64,000 nt of DNA from Mesorhizobium sp. LMG 17147 (GTDB lineage: Bacteria > Pseudomonadota > Alphaproteobacteria > Rhizobiales > Rhizobiaceae): NCBI RefSeq assembly GCF_024297145.1, contig NZ_JANCTC010000001.1, positions 620,001 to 684,000 of the forward strand, given 5' to 3'. A model generated the notes under the pieces. It did not search any database and was not told the DNA's origin. It saw only the letters and a list, made by a program, of their open reading frames with translations. The position numbers and the translations under genes were made by a program. Of the stretch, positions 1 through 8,868 are shown in pieces. Numbering within the stretch: position 1 is the stretch's first letter; each line of letters starts with the position of its first letter.

Positions 1-777
1 ACGCGCAAGCCGTTGTTTGGCCGCGCTCCGCTGGCCGAGATCCTGAAAGGCCTGGACTTCGATCTGCCCAGGGGATCGGTGACCGGCATCGTCGGCGAAT
101 CCGGGTCGGGGAAATCGACGCTCGGCCGCGCGCTGGTGCGTCTGCTGGAGCCCAGCGCCGGCAGCGTCAGCTTCGACGGCCGCGACATCACGCATCTGCC
201 TGAGGCGGAGCTGCGGCCCGTGCGCCGCAATCTGCAGATGATCTTCCAGGACCCGATGTCGTCGCTTAACCCACGCCGCACCATCGCCAGCATCATCGCC
301 GCACCACTCAAACAGAATGGCCTCGGCGATAATCTGAAAGCCCGAGTGGCTGAAGCGCTTCAGCGCGTCGGCCTGCCGCAAGGCTTCGCCAGCCGCTATC
401 GTCATGAATTGTCGGGCGGCCAGCGCCAGCGCGTCGGCATTGCCCGCGCGCTGGCGCTGTCGCCGAAATTCGTGCTGGCCGACGAAATCGTCTCAGGCCT
501 CGACGTGTCGACGCAGGCACAGATCCTGACGCTGCTGGAAAAACTCGCCGCCGACATGGGCCTGACCGTTGCCTTCATCAGCCATGACCTGTCGGTGATC
601 CGGCGGCTCTGTCGGCAAGTGATCGTCATGCGCGAAGGCGCGATCGTCGAAGCCAGTGCGACGGATACTTTGTTCGAGAAGCCGCAGCAGGCTTACACGC
701 GCGACCTCCTCGCCGCCATTCCGCTGCCCGAGATCGATGACGCCTGGCTGCTTCCCGCCGCAAAGGCGCCGGCATGA
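1..777 (+). CDS. Peptide-type ABC transporter ATP-binding protein (5' end outside window)
   Basis: ATPase subunit that would power uptake of a solute through an inner-membrane permease pair. The frame is open from base 1, so the gene starts upstream; only about 258 C-terminal residues are here. Visible motifs are Walker [10 protein letters not shown] (bases 94-120), the Q-loop in MIFQDPMSSLNPRR, the signature LSGGQRQRVGIARA and a Walker B/D-loop reading LADEIVSGLD, where most relatives have DEPVSALD. The SSLNPRR segment and the AYTRDLLAAIP end are typical of oligopeptide/dipeptide (Opp/Dpp) ATPases. It may be the second half of a fused double ATPase or a separate DppF-like subunit. The gene runs toward the VOC and aminobenzoyl-CoA genes, so it may belong to a substrate importer for them; that is inference. 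Confidence 0.9.
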   Translation, partial: TRKPLFGRAPLAEILKGLDFDLPRGSVTGIVGESGSGKSTLGRALVRLLEPSAGSVSFDGRDITHLPEAELRPVRRNLQMIFQDPMSSLNPRRTIASIIAAPLKQNGLGDNLKARVAEALQRVGLPQGFASRYRHELSGGQRQRVGIARALALSPKFVLADEIVSGLDVSTQAQILTLLEKLAADMGLTVAFISHDLSVIRRLCRQVIVMREGAIVEASATDTLFEKPQQAYTRDLLAAIPLPEIDDAWLLPAAKAPA

Positions 778-857
778 ACACATTCCTACTCGCACACCGA
801 AGAGCGGGCCTCGGACGTGCGCCGACAAGTCAGCTCGCGAAACGGAGGAGAACTGGA

Positions 858-1457
858 ATGAAATACGCAATCAGAAACACGATGCTTGCCGCCGCTCTGG
901 CCGGCTCAATGGGAGCAGCCTCGGCTGATTCGATACCCGGCATGCGTGGCCACGACCACACCGGCGTCACCGTCCCCGACATGCAGCAGGCCGTCGAGTT
1001 TTTTACCGAGGTGGTCGGCTGCAAGAAGGCGATGTCGTTCGGCCCGTTCGCCGACGACAAGGGCACGTTCATGCAGGATCTGCTGGGCGTCGATCCCAAG
1101 GCAGTGATCGAGGAGATCACCCTGGTCCGCTGCGGACACGGGTCGAACATCGAGCTGTTCAAATACACCGCGCCGGACCAGAAGGACCTGACGCCTCGCA
1201 ACAGCGACATAGGCGGCTTCCACATCGCCTTCTATGTCGACGACATCGCCGCCGCAAAAGCCTATCTTGACGGCAAAGGCGTCAAGACGCGGATGGGGCC
1301 GCTGCCGGTTACCGAAGGCCCGGCCGCCGGCCAGACCATCCTCTACTTCCAGGCGCCCTGGGGCTTGCAGTTGGAAGCGATCAGCTATCCCAATGGCATG
1401 GCCTATGAAAAAGATGCGGAGACGGTGCTGTGGAGCCCGAAGAACCCGGAAAAATAG
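858..1457 (+). CDS. VOC (glyoxalase/dioxygenase fold) family protein with signal peptide
   Basis: Vicinal-oxygen-chelate fold protein of 199 residues. The ATG at 858 is chosen because a purine-rich GGAGGAG lies at 844-850; a longer in-frame start at 774 has no comparable site. The N-terminus (MKYAIRNTMLAAALAGS, then AASA before DSIPG) reads as a Sec signal peptide, so the mature protein is probably periplasmic. The body carries DHTGVTVPDMQQAVEFF and later IGGFHIAFYVDDIAAA, the two beta-alpha-beta modules expected of VOC proteins, with candidate metal ligands in the HTG and FHIAF segments and a late Glu (LQLEAI). The substrate is unknown. Most VOC enzymes are cytoplasmic, so the apparent export is the odd feature. 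Confidence 0.8.
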   Translation: MKYAIRNTMLAAALAGSMGAASADSIPGMRGHDHTGVTVPDMQQAVEFFTEVVGCKKAMSFGPFADDKGTFMQDLLGVDPKAVIEEITLVRCGHGSNIELFKYTAPDQKDLTPRNSDIGGFHIAFYVDDIAAAKAYLDGKGVKTRMGPLPVTEGPAAGQTILYFQAPWGLQLEAISYPNGMAYEKDAETVLWSPKNPEK

Positions 1458-1518
1458 CCCGGAGCTTCCCTGGCCAGCGCAAGCCGACTGCCGGCAAGCT
1501 TGGTTTCTGAGGCGGATT

Positions 1519-1569
1519 GTTTCAATCCTGAAACTTCAAGCTTGAATTAATCTGCTTCAGGCGTAAACT
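1519..1569 (+). promoter_or_regulatory. Candidate MarR operator and promoter of the aminobenzoyl-CoA operon
   Basis: Two adjoining inverted repeats are visible: GTTTCA-ATCC-TGAAAC at 1519-1534, then the perfect 12-bp palindrome TTCAAGCTTGAA at 1535-1546. The right half of the second overlaps a possible -35 (TTGAAT, 1542-1547), followed after 16 bases by a possible -10 (TAAACT, 1564-1569). A protein bound there would block RNA polymerase. A near-identical palindrome, TTTAAGCTTAAA, lies at 7811-7822 before the transporter genes. The MarR protein encoded at 4659 is the obvious candidate ligand. The repeats are seen directly; their function is inferred. Confidence 0.5.
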
Positions 1570-1600
1570 CGACAGACAGAAGCGAAGAGGAGATCGCACG

Positions 1601-3895
1601 ATGAAAGTTGCGGTTCTCGGCGGCGGACCAGCCGGGCTCTACTTTGCAATCTCGCTGAAGCTCAGGGATGCCGTGCATGAGGTCACGGTATTCGAGCGCA
1701 ACCGTGCCGATGATACGTTCGGCTGGGGCGTCGTGCTGTCGGCCGAAACGCTGGAGAACCTGACCAAAAACGACCCGGTCAGCGCCGTCTGGATCCGCAA
1801 GCATTTCGCCTATTGGGACGACATCGCCGTCATCCATGACGGCGTGCGAACGGTCTCGACCGGTCATGGCTTTTGCGGCATCGGCCGCAAGCGGCTGCTC
1901 ACCCTGCTGCAACGGCGGGCGCGCGAGCTCGGCGTCAAGCTGGTCTTCGAATCCGACATCGCCGATCCAAAGCCGTTTATGGAGACGCACGACCTGGTTG
2001 TCGCCGCCGACGGGCTGAACTCGAAAGCGCGAGGCACCTTCGTCGACGTGTTCAAGCCCGATATCGACATCCGTAAATGCAAGTTCGTTTGGCTCGGCAC
2101 CCACCAGAAATTCGACGACGCCTTCACGTTCATCTTCGAGAAAACCGAGCATGGCTGGGTGTGGGCGCACGCCTACCAGTTCGACAGCGATACCGCGACC
2201 TTCATCGTAGAATGCAGCGAGCAGACCTGGCAGCGCTTCGGCTTCGGCGCGATGTCGCAGCAGGAATCCATTGCCGTCTGCGAGCGCATCTTTGCCCGTC
2301 ATCTCGGCGGCCACGCGCTGATGACCAATGCCAATCATATCCGCGGCTCGGCGTGGATCAATTTCCCGCGCGTCTTGTGCGAACGCTGGTCCTACAAGAA
2401 CCTGGCGCTGATGGGGGACGCGGCGGCGAGCGCGCATTTCTCGATCGGTTCCGGCACCAAGCTGGCGCTGGAAAGCGCGGTGGCGCTGGCCGACTATGTC
2501 GAGTCCGAACCGGACCTCGAGGCAGCCTTCCGCAGATATGAGGACGCCCGCCGCACCGAAGTGCTGAAGCTGCAGTCGGCGGCGCGCAATTCGCTCGAAT
2601 GGTTCGAGGAGGTCGAGCGCTATCTCGGCCTCGATCCGGTGCAGTTCAACTATTCGCTGCTGACGCGTTCGCAACGCATCAGTCACGAGAATTTGCGGCT
2701 GCGCGATGCCGAATGGCTGGCCGGCGCCGAGGAATGGTTCCAGCGCCAGGCCGGCGCCGGCGGCAACAGTCTGCGTCGCGCGCCGATGTTCGCGCCGTTC
2801 CGGCTGCGCGGCATGGCGCTGCAGAACCGCGTCGTCGTCTCGCCGATGGCGCAGTACAAGGCGGTCGACGGCTGTCCGACTGACTGGCATTTCGCCCATT
2901 ACGCCGAACGGGCCAAGGGCGGCGCCGGCCTCCTCTACATCGAGATGACCTGCGTCAGCCCGGAGGGCCGCATCACGCCTGGCTGCCCCGGTTTCTATGC
3001 GCCCGAGCATGAGGTCGCCTGGAAGCGGCTGGTCGAGTTCGTCCATGCCGAGACCGAGGCCAAGATCTGCGCCCAGATCGGCCATTCCGGTGCCAAGGGG
3101 TCCACCAGGCTCGGCTGGCAGGGAACCGACGTGCCGCTGCCCTCAGGCAATTGGCCGGTCATGGCAGCCTCTTCCGTGCCGTGGTCGCCGGAAAACCAGG
3201 TGCCGAAGGCGATGGACCGCGCCGACATGGATATGGTGCGCGACCAGTTTGTCGCTTCGGCCGAGATGGCGGCGCGCTGCGGCTTCGACATGCTCGAAAT
3301 CCACGCCGCGCACGGCTATCTCCTGTCCTCCTTCATCACGCCCTTGACCAACCGGCGCATCGACTCCTATGGCGGCTCGCTGGAAAACCGCATGCGCTAT
3401 CCCTTGGAAATCTTTCATGCGGTGCGCGCCGCATGGCCGGCCGAGAAGCCGATCTCGATGCGCATCTCCGCCAATGACTGGCTGGGCATCGAAGGCGTGA
3501 CGCCGGCCGATGCCGTAGAGATCGCGCGGCTGCTGCATGAGGCCGGCGTAGACATCTGCGACGTATCGGCCGGCCAGACTTCGGCCGTGGCAAGACCGGT
3601 CTATGGCCGCATGTTCCAGACGCCGTTTTCCGATCGCATCCGCAACGAGGTCGGCATGGCGACGATGGCGGTCGGCAATATCTATGAGCCGGACCACGTC
3701 AACTCGATCCTGATGGCGGGCCGCGCCGATCTCGTCGCACTGGCTAGGCCGCATCTTGCCGATCCGTACTGGACGCTGCACGCGGCCGTCACGCTTGGCG
3801 ATCGCGGCGTCAAATGGCCGGATCCCTATCTGCCCGGCCGCGACCAGCTCTACCGGCTGGCCGAACGCGAAGCGGCGGCGGGGTTGAAAGTATGA
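1601..3895 (+). CDS. Bifunctional FAD monooxygenase / old-yellow-enzyme reductase (2-aminobenzoyl-CoA monooxygenase/reductase or salicylyl-CoA 5-hydroxylase type)
   Basis: Fusion protein of 764 residues. Residues about 1-390 form a class A flavin monooxygenase, with the dinucleotide fold [14 protein letters not shown] at the N-terminus and the FAD ribityl-binding [15 protein letters not shown] in the middle. Residues about 395-750 form an old-yellow-enzyme domain ([39 protein letters not shown]). This architecture and length match the Azoarcus evansii enzyme that hydroxylates and then reduces 2-aminobenzoyl-CoA to a non-aromatic oxo-cyclohexene-carboxyl-CoA. Database entries often call such proteins salicylyl-CoA 5-hydroxylase. 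The following SDR, crotonase, acyl-CoA dehydrogenase and RidA genes fit a ring-reduction and beta-oxidation route. AGAGGAG upstream supports the ATG. No CoA ligase is in the window, so the substrate acid is not settled. Confidence 0.88.
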   Translation: MKVAVLGGGPAGLYFAISLKLRDAVHEVTVFERNRADDTFGWGVVLSAETLENLTKNDPVSAVWIRKHFAYWDDIAVIHDGVRTVSTGHGFCGIGRKRLLTLLQRRARELGVKLVFESDIADPKPFMETHDLVVAADGLNSKARGTFVDVFKPDIDIRKCKFVWLGTHQKFDDAFTFIFEKTEHGWVWAHAYQFDSDTATFIVECSEQTWQRFGFGAMSQQESIAVCERIFARHLGGHALMTNANHIRGSAWINFPRVLCERWSYKNLALMGDAAASAHFSIGSGTKLALESAVALADYVESEPDLEAAFRRYEDARRTEVLKLQSAARNSLEWFEEVERYLGLDPVQFNYSLLTRSQRISHENLRLRDAEWLAGAEEWFQRQAGAGGNSLRRAPMFAPFRLRGMALQNRVVVSPMAQYKAVDGCPTDWHFAHYAERAKGGAGLLYIEMTCVSPEGRITPGCPGFYAPEHEVAWKRLVEFVHAETEAKICAQIGHSGAKGSTRLGWQGTDVPLPSGNWPVMAASSVPWSPENQVPKAMDRADMDMVRDQFVASAEMAARCGFDMLEIHAAHGYLLSSFITPLTNRRIDSYGGSLENRMRYPLEIFHAVRAAWPAEKPISMRISANDWLGIEGVTPADAVEIARLLHEAGVDICDVSAGQTSAVARPVYGRMFQTPFSDRIRNEVGMATMAVGNIYEPDHVNSILMAGRADLVALARPHLADPYWTLHAAVTLGDRGVKWPDPYLPGRDQLYRLAEREAAAGLKV

Positions 3896-4665
3896 GTGCC
3901 GCCGCGACGATTTCGGGGCGTCATGCGCTGGTCACCGGCGGCGGCTCCGGCGTCGGCCGCGCAATCGCGCTGGCGCTGGCCGGCGCGGGCATTAACGTGA
4001 CCATCTGCGGCCGGCGCGTGGAGCCGCTTGCCGAGGTTGCCGCCGAGAACAAGCGCATCTTTGCAGTTGCCGCCGACGTCGCCGACGAGGCATCGATGAC
4101 GGCGCTCTACGAGGCCGCGCAAGCGGCACACGGAGCGTTCGACATCGTCGTTGCCAATGCCGGCATGTCCGGCAGTGCTCCGGCGCAGCGGACCTCGCTG
4201 GCAGACTGGCAGCGCACGCTCGACGTCAACTTGACCGGCGCGTTCCTGACGGTGAAGCCGGCGTTGGCCGGCATGGCAGTGCGCAAGACTGGCCGTATCA
4301 TCTTCGTCGCTTCCACCGCCGGATTGAAAGGCTATCCCTATGTCTCAGCTTACGTTGCCGCCAAGCATGGCGTCGTCGGCCTGATGCGGGCACTCGCCGT
4401 CGAGACCGCCAAGTCCGGCATAACAGTGAATGCCGTGTGCCCAGGGTTTGTCGAAACCGAGATGCTGGAGAGCGCCGTCCAGCGCATCGTCGAAGCGACC
4501 GGCCGCTCGTCCGAGCGGGCACGGGCAAGTCTTGCCGCGACCAACCCGCAAGACCGCTTCATCCAGCCGGAAGAAATTGCGGCCGCGGTACTTTATCTGT
4601 GTGGCGACGCCGCCCGGTCGATTACCGGGCAGACGATTTCGATCTCCGGAGGTGAGACATGGTAG
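3892..4665 (+). CDS. SDR family NAD(P)-dependent oxidoreductase
   Basis: Classical short-chain dehydrogenase of 257 residues. It has the cofactor loop TGGGSGVG near residue 17, the NAG motif in VVANAGMSG, a catalytic Ser in FVASTAG, and YVAAK carrying the active-site Tyr and Lys. [10 protein letters not shown] after the catalytic helix is also typical. The ATG overlaps the stop of the preceding gene (ATGA), which points to translational coupling. In this operon it most plausibly acts as a 3-hydroxyacyl-CoA or alicyclic alcohol dehydrogenase on CoA-bound ring intermediates. That role comes from context, since SDR substrate cannot be read from the sequence. Confidence 0.85.
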   Translation: MSAAATISGRHALVTGGGSGVGRAIALALAGAGINVTICGRRVEPLAEVAAENKRIFAVAADVADEASMTALYEAAQAAHGAFDIVVANAGMSGSAPAQRTSLADWQRTLDVNLTGAFLTVKPALAGMAVRKTGRIIFVASTAGLKGYPYVSAYVAAKHGVVGLMRALAVETAKSGITVNAVCPGFVETEMLESAVQRIVEATGRSSERARASLAATNPQDRFIQPEEIAAAVLYLCGDAARSITGQTISISGGETW

Positions 4666-5129
4666 CCGGTCCCCTACCCGCCCCGTCCGGACCCGGCAAG
4701 GACCGCCTGCGGCTGTGGATACGCCTGCTGCGCGCCTCGCGCACCATCGAGGCCGAGCTGCGCGAACGCCTGCGCCAAGAGTTCAACACGACGTTGCCAC
4801 GCTTCGACGTGATGGCCGCGCTCTACCGCGCGCCGGAAGGCATGCTGATGAGCGATCTTTCGCGCTTCCTGCTGGTGTCCAACGGCAATGTCACCGGCAT
4901 CATCGACCGGCTGGTCTCGGAAGGGCTGGTGATGCGGGCCCGACGCAATGGCGACCGCCGCACTTCGATGGTGCGGCTGACGGAAGAGGGATCGAAGACT
5001 TTCGCCGTGATCGCCGCCGCGCATGAAAAATGGGTCGGCGAGTTGCTGGGCAATGTGAGCGAGGACGAGGCGCGCCGGCTGACCGGCATGCTGACCTCCT
5101 TCCGCAGCAATTGGGAGGGACGGGAATGA
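4659..5129 (+). CDS. MarR family transcriptional regulator
   Basis: Winged helix-turn-helix regulator of 156 residues. The segment [26 protein letters not shown] followed by [15 protein letters not shown] and the wing [17 protein letters not shown] is the canonical MarR DNA-binding fold; flanking helices form the dimer interface. Its start overlaps the SDR stop by seven bases and its stop overlaps the next start, so it is made with the catabolic enzymes. Such regulators commonly repress aromatic catabolism and are released by an aryl-CoA thioester. The palindromes at 1535-1546 and 7811-7822 are the best candidate binding sites. Autoregulation is expected from its place inside the operon. Confidence 0.88.
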   Translation: MVAGPLPAPSGPGKDRLRLWIRLLRASRTIEAELRERLRQEFNTTLPRFDVMAALYRAPEGMLMSDLSRFLLVSNGNVTGIIDRLVSEGLVMRARRNGDRRTSMVRLTEEGSKTFAVIAAAHEKWVGELLGNVSEDEARRLTGMLTSFRSNWEGRE

Positions 5130-5938
5130 CGAAGATGGCTGGCCGCAAGCCGAAGCATTTCCTCTGGCAGGTCGAAGGCAAGATCGCAAAAATCCGGCTC
5201 GATCGGCCGGAGCGCAAGAACCCGCTGACCTTCGACAGCTATGCCGAATTGCGCGACACTTTTCGCGATCTCGTCTATGCCGACGATGTCGATGCGGTAG
5301 TGTTCCTTCCCAATGGCGGCGATTTCTGCTCGGGCGGCGATGTCCACGAGATCATCGGCCCACTGGTCAAGATGGACATGAAGGCGCTGCTCGCCTTCAC
5401 CCGCATGACCGGCGATTTCGTCAAGGCGATGCTGAATTGCGGCAAGCCGATTATTGCGGCGGTCGACGGCGTGGCGGTCGGCGCCGGCGCAATCATCGCC
5501 ATGGCCTCCGATATCCGCATCGCCACGCCACAGGCCAAAACGGCTTTCCTGTTCACCCGCGTCGGCCTTGCCGGCTGCGACATGGGCGCCTGCGCGATCC
5601 TGCCGCGTATCATTGGCCAGGGCCGCGCCGCCGAGCTGCTCTACACCGGCCGCACGATGAGTGCCGAGGAAGGCGAGCGCTGGGGCTTCTACAACCGGCT
5701 GGTCGATACCGCAACGCTTGAGGCCGACGCGCTCGACATGGCCGCGCGCGTCGTTTCCGGCCCGACCTTCGCCCATGGCATGACCAAGACGCAGCTGAAT
5801 CAGGAATGGTCGATGGGGCTTGACCAGGCTATCGAATCGGAAGCGCAGGCGCAGGCGATCTGCATGCAGACACGCGATTTCGAACGGGCGTACGAGGCTT
5901 TCGTCGCCAAGGAAAAGCCGGTGTTCGAGGGGAATTGA
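5126..5938 (+). CDS. Enoyl-CoA hydratase/isomerase (crotonase) family protein
   Basis: Crotonase-fold protein of 270 residues. The oxyanion-hole segments are visible: [10 protein letters not shown] near residue 70 and [21 protein letters not shown] near residue 120. In the usual catalytic region it reads [14 protein letters not shown] where typical hydratases have PE followed by a G-rich turn; by eye, the second catalytic Glu (Glu164 of rat crotonase) is not in its usual place, while an Asp follows nearby. Hydration, isomerisation or hydrolytic ring cleavage of a CoA-bound ring intermediate are all possible. The ATG overlaps the MarR stop and is preceded by GGGAGGGA. Proteins with the AGCDMGAC signature recur beside the monooxygenase/reductase fusion in related bacteria, to my knowledge. 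Confidence 0.85.
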   Translation: MTKMAGRKPKHFLWQVEGKIAKIRLDRPERKNPLTFDSYAELRDTFRDLVYADDVDAVVFLPNGGDFCSGGDVHEIIGPLVKMDMKALLAFTRMTGDFVKAMLNCGKPIIAAVDGVAVGAGAIIAMASDIRIATPQAKTAFLFTRVGLAGCDMGACAILPRIIGQGRAAELLYTGRTMSAEEGERWGFYNRLVDTATLEADALDMAARVVSGPTFAHGMTKTQLNQEWSMGLDQAIESEAQAQAICMQTRDFERAYEAFVAKEKPVFEGN

Positions 5939-5978
5939 GGATGTTTTCTTCGATAAAGACCGACAGGTTCGCGGGACA

Positions 5979-6138
5979 GCGCCCCCCTCTGTCCTGCCGG
6001 ACCTCTCCCCCTCAAGGGGGGAGATCGACTTTGGTTCCCACCTTAGCCAACCGCAACCGCCGCAAGATGCGGGCGGACGCCGGAGCTGCCAATCTCCCCC
6101 CTAGAGGGGGAGACGGCCGGCAGGACAGAGGGGGGCGC
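5979..6138. repeat. Mesorhizobium-type palindromic intergenic repeat pair
   Basis: Two arms of about 46 bases, at 5979-6025 and 6092-6138, are imperfect reverse complements. Each combines a GC-rich run (GCGCCCCCCTCTGTCC or its complement), the core TGCCGG, and a small hairpin of C-runs and G-runs (CTCCCCCTCAAGGGGGGAG in the left arm). This is the appearance of a REP/RIME-like mobile intergenic element common in rhizobia. It lies between the crotonase and acyl-CoA dehydrogenase genes and so would form a large hairpin within the operon transcript. It might lower expression of the two distal genes or protect the upstream message. Nothing in it looks coding. Confidence 0.75.
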
Positions 6139-6175
6139 TGTAGAGCGCGAGGCCCGAAGCATAGCGGAGGCAGAA

Positions 6176-7324
6176 ATGCCTGACCGCTCTTTCCTCAACT
6201 GGCCGTTCTTCGAGGCCCGCCATCGTGAACTGGCCGAGCGGCTGGACGCATGGTGCTCCAAGACCCTGCCGGTCGCCCATGACGATGTCGACGCCGCTTG
6301 CCGCGAGCTGGTGGCCAAGCTCGGCCGGGACGGCTGGCTGAAGCCGACGGCGCTCGACATCGAAAACCCCTCGCCGCTCGACGTGCGCACGCTCTGCCTC
6401 ACGCGCGAGACGCTGGCCCGGCATGATGGGCTCGCCGATTTCGCCTTCGCCATGCAAGGGCTCGGCACCGGCGCGCTCAGCCTGTTCGGCACGCCAGACC
6501 AGCAGCACTGGCTGGCAAAGACACGGGCCGGCAAGGCGATTTCGGCTTTCGCGCTTTCGGAGCCGCGTTCGGGCTCGGACGTTGCCAATATGGAAATGAC
6601 CGCCGCGCGAGACGGCGACAGCTATCACCTATCCGGCGAAAAGACCTGGATCTCCAACGGCGGTATCGCTGACTTTTATGTTGTCTTTGCCCGTACCGGC
6701 GAGGCGCCCGGCGCCAAGGGGCTTTCCGCCTTCGTCGTGCCTTCCGAGGCCGAGGGGCTGACCATCGCCGAGCGGCTGGAGGTGATCGCGCCGCACCCGC
6801 TCGCCCGGCTATCTTTCGACAATGCACGCGTCCCAGCCTCGGCGCTGATCGGCAAACCCGGTGACGGTTTTCGCATCGCCATGTCGGTGCTCGACGTATT
6901 CCGTTCGACTGTCGGCGCAGCGGCGCTCGGCCTTGCCCGGCGCGCGCTGGACGAAGGCATCACAAGAGTGGCCGAGCGCAAGCTGTTCGGTGCACCGATG
7001 GCCGAGCTGCAGATGGTGCAGGGCCATATCGCCGACATGGCGCTGGATGTCGATGCCGCCGCCTTGCTGGTCTACCGCGCCGCCTGGACCAAGGACATGG
7101 GCGCGGCCCGGGTTACCCGCGAAGCCGCCATGGCCAAGCTGTTCGCTACCGACAAAGCGCAAGAGGTGATCGACAAGGCTGTCCAGCTGCATGGCGGCGA
7201 CGGCGTCCGCAAGGGGCATATCGTCGAAAGACTGTATCGCGAGATCCGGGCACTGCGCATCTACGAGGGGGCGTCCGACGTGCAGAAAGTGGTGATTGCA
7301 CGGCAAGTGATGGGAGCGGCCTGA
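6176..7324 (+). CDS. Acyl-CoA dehydrogenase family protein
   Basis: FAD-dependent acyl-CoA dehydrogenase of 382 residues. [17 protein letters not shown] and KTWISNGG are the flavin and substrate loop motifs. [19 protein letters not shown] near the C-terminus carries the catalytic-base Glu position of the short-chain class, and [10 protein letters not shown] is the usual helix before it. It would introduce or act on an alpha-beta double bond in a CoA thioester, passing electrons to ETF. GGAGGCAGAA precedes the ATG. The gene follows the palindromic repeat and belongs to the ring-catabolic cluster by strand and context; the exact substrate is not determinable. Confidence 0.88.
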   Translation: MPDRSFLNWPFFEARHRELAERLDAWCSKTLPVAHDDVDAACRELVAKLGRDGWLKPTALDIENPSPLDVRTLCLTRETLARHDGLADFAFAMQGLGTGALSLFGTPDQQHWLAKTRAGKAISAFALSEPRSGSDVANMEMTAARDGDSYHLSGEKTWISNGGIADFYVVFARTGEAPGAKGLSAFVVPSEAEGLTIAERLEVIAPHPLARLSFDNARVPASALIGKPGDGFRIAMSVLDVFRSTVGAAALGLARRALDEGITRVAERKLFGAPMAELQMVQGHIADMALDVDAAALLVYRAAWTKDMGAARVTREAAMAKLFATDKAQEVIDKAVQLHGGDGVRKGHIVERLYREIRALRIYEGASDVQKVVIARQVMGAA

Positions 7325-7395
7325 GACAGGATTTGCGTAAAAATTGATTGTCCTTGAGTTTGAGCGACCGGATTTGAGCATTGGGAGGTTTTGAC

Positions 7396-7791
7396 ATGCA
7401 CACCATCCTGCAGCCGGAAGGCTGGGCGAAACCCGTCGGCTACGCCAACGGCGTCGCCGCGCGCGGGCAGCTTGTCTTCGTCGGCGGGCAGGTCGGCTGG
7501 AACGGACAGGGCTGCTTCGAGACCGATGATCTTGTCGGTCAGGTGCGGCAAACGCTGGCCAATATTGTCGCCGTGCTCGCCGAGGCCGGCGCCAAGCCGC
7601 AGCATATCACCTCGATGACCTGGTACTTTACCGACAAGGCGGAATATCTGGCCAATCTCAAGGGGATCGGCGAGGTCTATCGCGAGGTGATCGGCCGGCA
7701 TTTTCCGGCGATGGCCGCCATGCAGGTGATGGCGCTGGTCGAGGATCGCGCCAAGGTTGAGATCCAGGCCACGGCGGTTATTCCGGAGTGA
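7396..7791 (+). CDS. RidA family protein (enamine/imine deaminase fold)
   Basis: RidA/YjgF/YER057c family protein of 131 residues. YANGVAARGQLVFVGGQVGWNGQG, then LVGQVRQTLANIVAVLAEAGA and FPAMAAMQVMALVEDRAKVEIQATAVI follow the family outline. The usual C-terminal Arg that binds the substrate carboxylate in canonical RidA (within R-x-x-V) is not obvious; the comparable stretch reads ALVEDRAKVEI. The ATG at 7396 follows GGGAGG at 7383; an upstream TTG at 7381 would overlap that site. RidA proteins hydrolyse enamines and imines. The monooxygenase/reductase of this cluster should yield a vinylogous amine, so deamination of that intermediate is an attractive role, offered as inference. Confidence 0.85.
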   Translation: MHTILQPEGWAKPVGYANGVAARGQLVFVGGQVGWNGQGCFETDDLVGQVRQTLANIVAVLAEAGAKPQHITSMTWYFTDKAEYLANLKGIGEVYREVIGRHFPAMAAMQVMALVEDRAKVEIQATAVIPE

Positions 7792-7810
7792 CGGCAACAC
7801 GCGGCAATTT

Positions 7811-7858
7811 TTTAAGCTTAAACTTTCGCCTTGAAAAGCGCGGTACTTTGGATAGCAT
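7811..7858 (+). promoter_or_regulatory. Second candidate MarR operator and transporter promoter
   Basis: The perfect palindrome TTTAAGCTTAAA occupies 7811-7822. A possible -35 (TTGAAA, 7831-7836) and -10 (TAGCAT, 7853-7858, 16-base spacing) follow. The palindrome differs from that at 1535-1546 only at the symmetrical third and tenth positions, giving a shared form TTYAAGCTTRAA. It lies in the 178-base gap before the solute-binding-protein gene, so transporter and catabolic genes may share one regulator. Promoter assignment is tentative. Confidence 0.45.
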
Positions 7859-7969
7859 CCGATGTCTTGCGACTGCCGTGCCGGGAGGGCTTTCCGGCAG
7901 TCCCGTCACTTGGCGCATCAAAACCGTGCGGGGGCCAAACCCGCCCGATCACAACCAGAGGGAACGAAA

Positions 7970-8761
7970 ATGAACTTCACCCGTCGCAACCTGCTGCTTC
8001 TTGCTGCCGCCATCGGCATCGCCGGCGGCCCGGCCTCTGCCGAAGGCACGCTGAATGTCGGCGCCTATCCGACCAATCCGCCTTTTGAATACAAGAACGA
8101 GAGCGGCACGTTCGAGGGTTTCGAAGTCGACATCATCAATGAGGCGGCAAAGCGTATCGGCATGACCACTGATATCGCCGATCTCGGTTTCCAGGCGCTG
8201 TTCGCCGCCACCACCTCGAAGCGCATCGACGTCGCCATCTCGTCGATCACCATCACGCCGGAGCGGCTGAAGTCTCAGTCGTTCACGCAGCCCTACTATG
8301 ATTCCGACATGGGCATCGCCGCGAAGGCCGACAGCCCAATCAAAGCCGAGGCCGACCTCAAGGGCAAGATCGTCGGCGTGCTGTCCGGCTCGACCGGTGA
8401 AGCCTGGGTGAAGGCCCACCAGGAGGCGGACGGGTTCAGTGACGTCAAAGGCTACGACACGCAGCAGAATTTGCTGCTCGATCTCAGCTCCGGCCGCGTC
8501 GATGCAGCGGTCAGCGATATTCCGGGCCTGGAATATTCCTTCACCAGGATGAAGGATCTCGCCGTGAAAGAGCGCATCAAGACCGGCGAGCAGTACGGCC
8601 TGATGATGACCAAGGACCACCCGCTGCTCGGCAAGCTGAACGACGCGCTGACCGCGATGAAGAAGGACGGCACGCTGGCCGCGATCCACAAGAAGTGGTT
8701 CGGCAGCGACGCACCGGCCGATTCCTCGACCGTCAAGGAAATGCCTATGCCGAAGGCCTGA
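7970..8761 (+). CDS. Amino-acid-type ABC transporter substrate-binding protein (family 3)
   Basis: Periplasmic solute-binding protein of 263 residues, opening with a signal peptide (MNFTRRNLLLLAAAIGIAGG, cleavage likely after ASA). The mature part reads LNVGAYPTNPPFEYKN and FEGFEVDIINEAAKRIGM, the characteristic start of the HisJ/GlnH family, with DVAISSITITPERLKSQSFTQPYY later. Ligands of this family are polar amino acids, opines and sometimes aromatic or heterocyclic amino compounds. Its position beside a presumed aminobenzoyl-CoA cluster and the shared operator motif suggest an amino-aromatic or related ligand, but that is inference. GAGGGAACG precedes the ATG. Confidence 0.88.
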   Translation: MNFTRRNLLLLAAAIGIAGGPASAEGTLNVGAYPTNPPFEYKNESGTFEGFEVDIINEAAKRIGMTTDIADLGFQALFAATTSKRIDVAISSITITPERLKSQSFTQPYYDSDMGIAAKADSPIKAEADLKGKIVGVLSGSTGEAWVKAHQEADGFSDVKGYDTQQNLLLDLSSGRVDAAVSDIPGLEYSFTRMKDLAVKERIKTGEQYGLMMTKDHPLLGKLNDALTAMKKDGTLAAIHKKWFGSDAPADSSTVKEMPMPKA

Positions 8762-8868
8762 GCGGCAGTTGGCGCTTAAATGTCGTGCCGGCTTCTTGCC
8801 GGCACGATTTCGAATTTCGGGCTCGGGCTCGAGCGTCGCGGGACGCCAAACGTTTCGGAAATGCTGCG

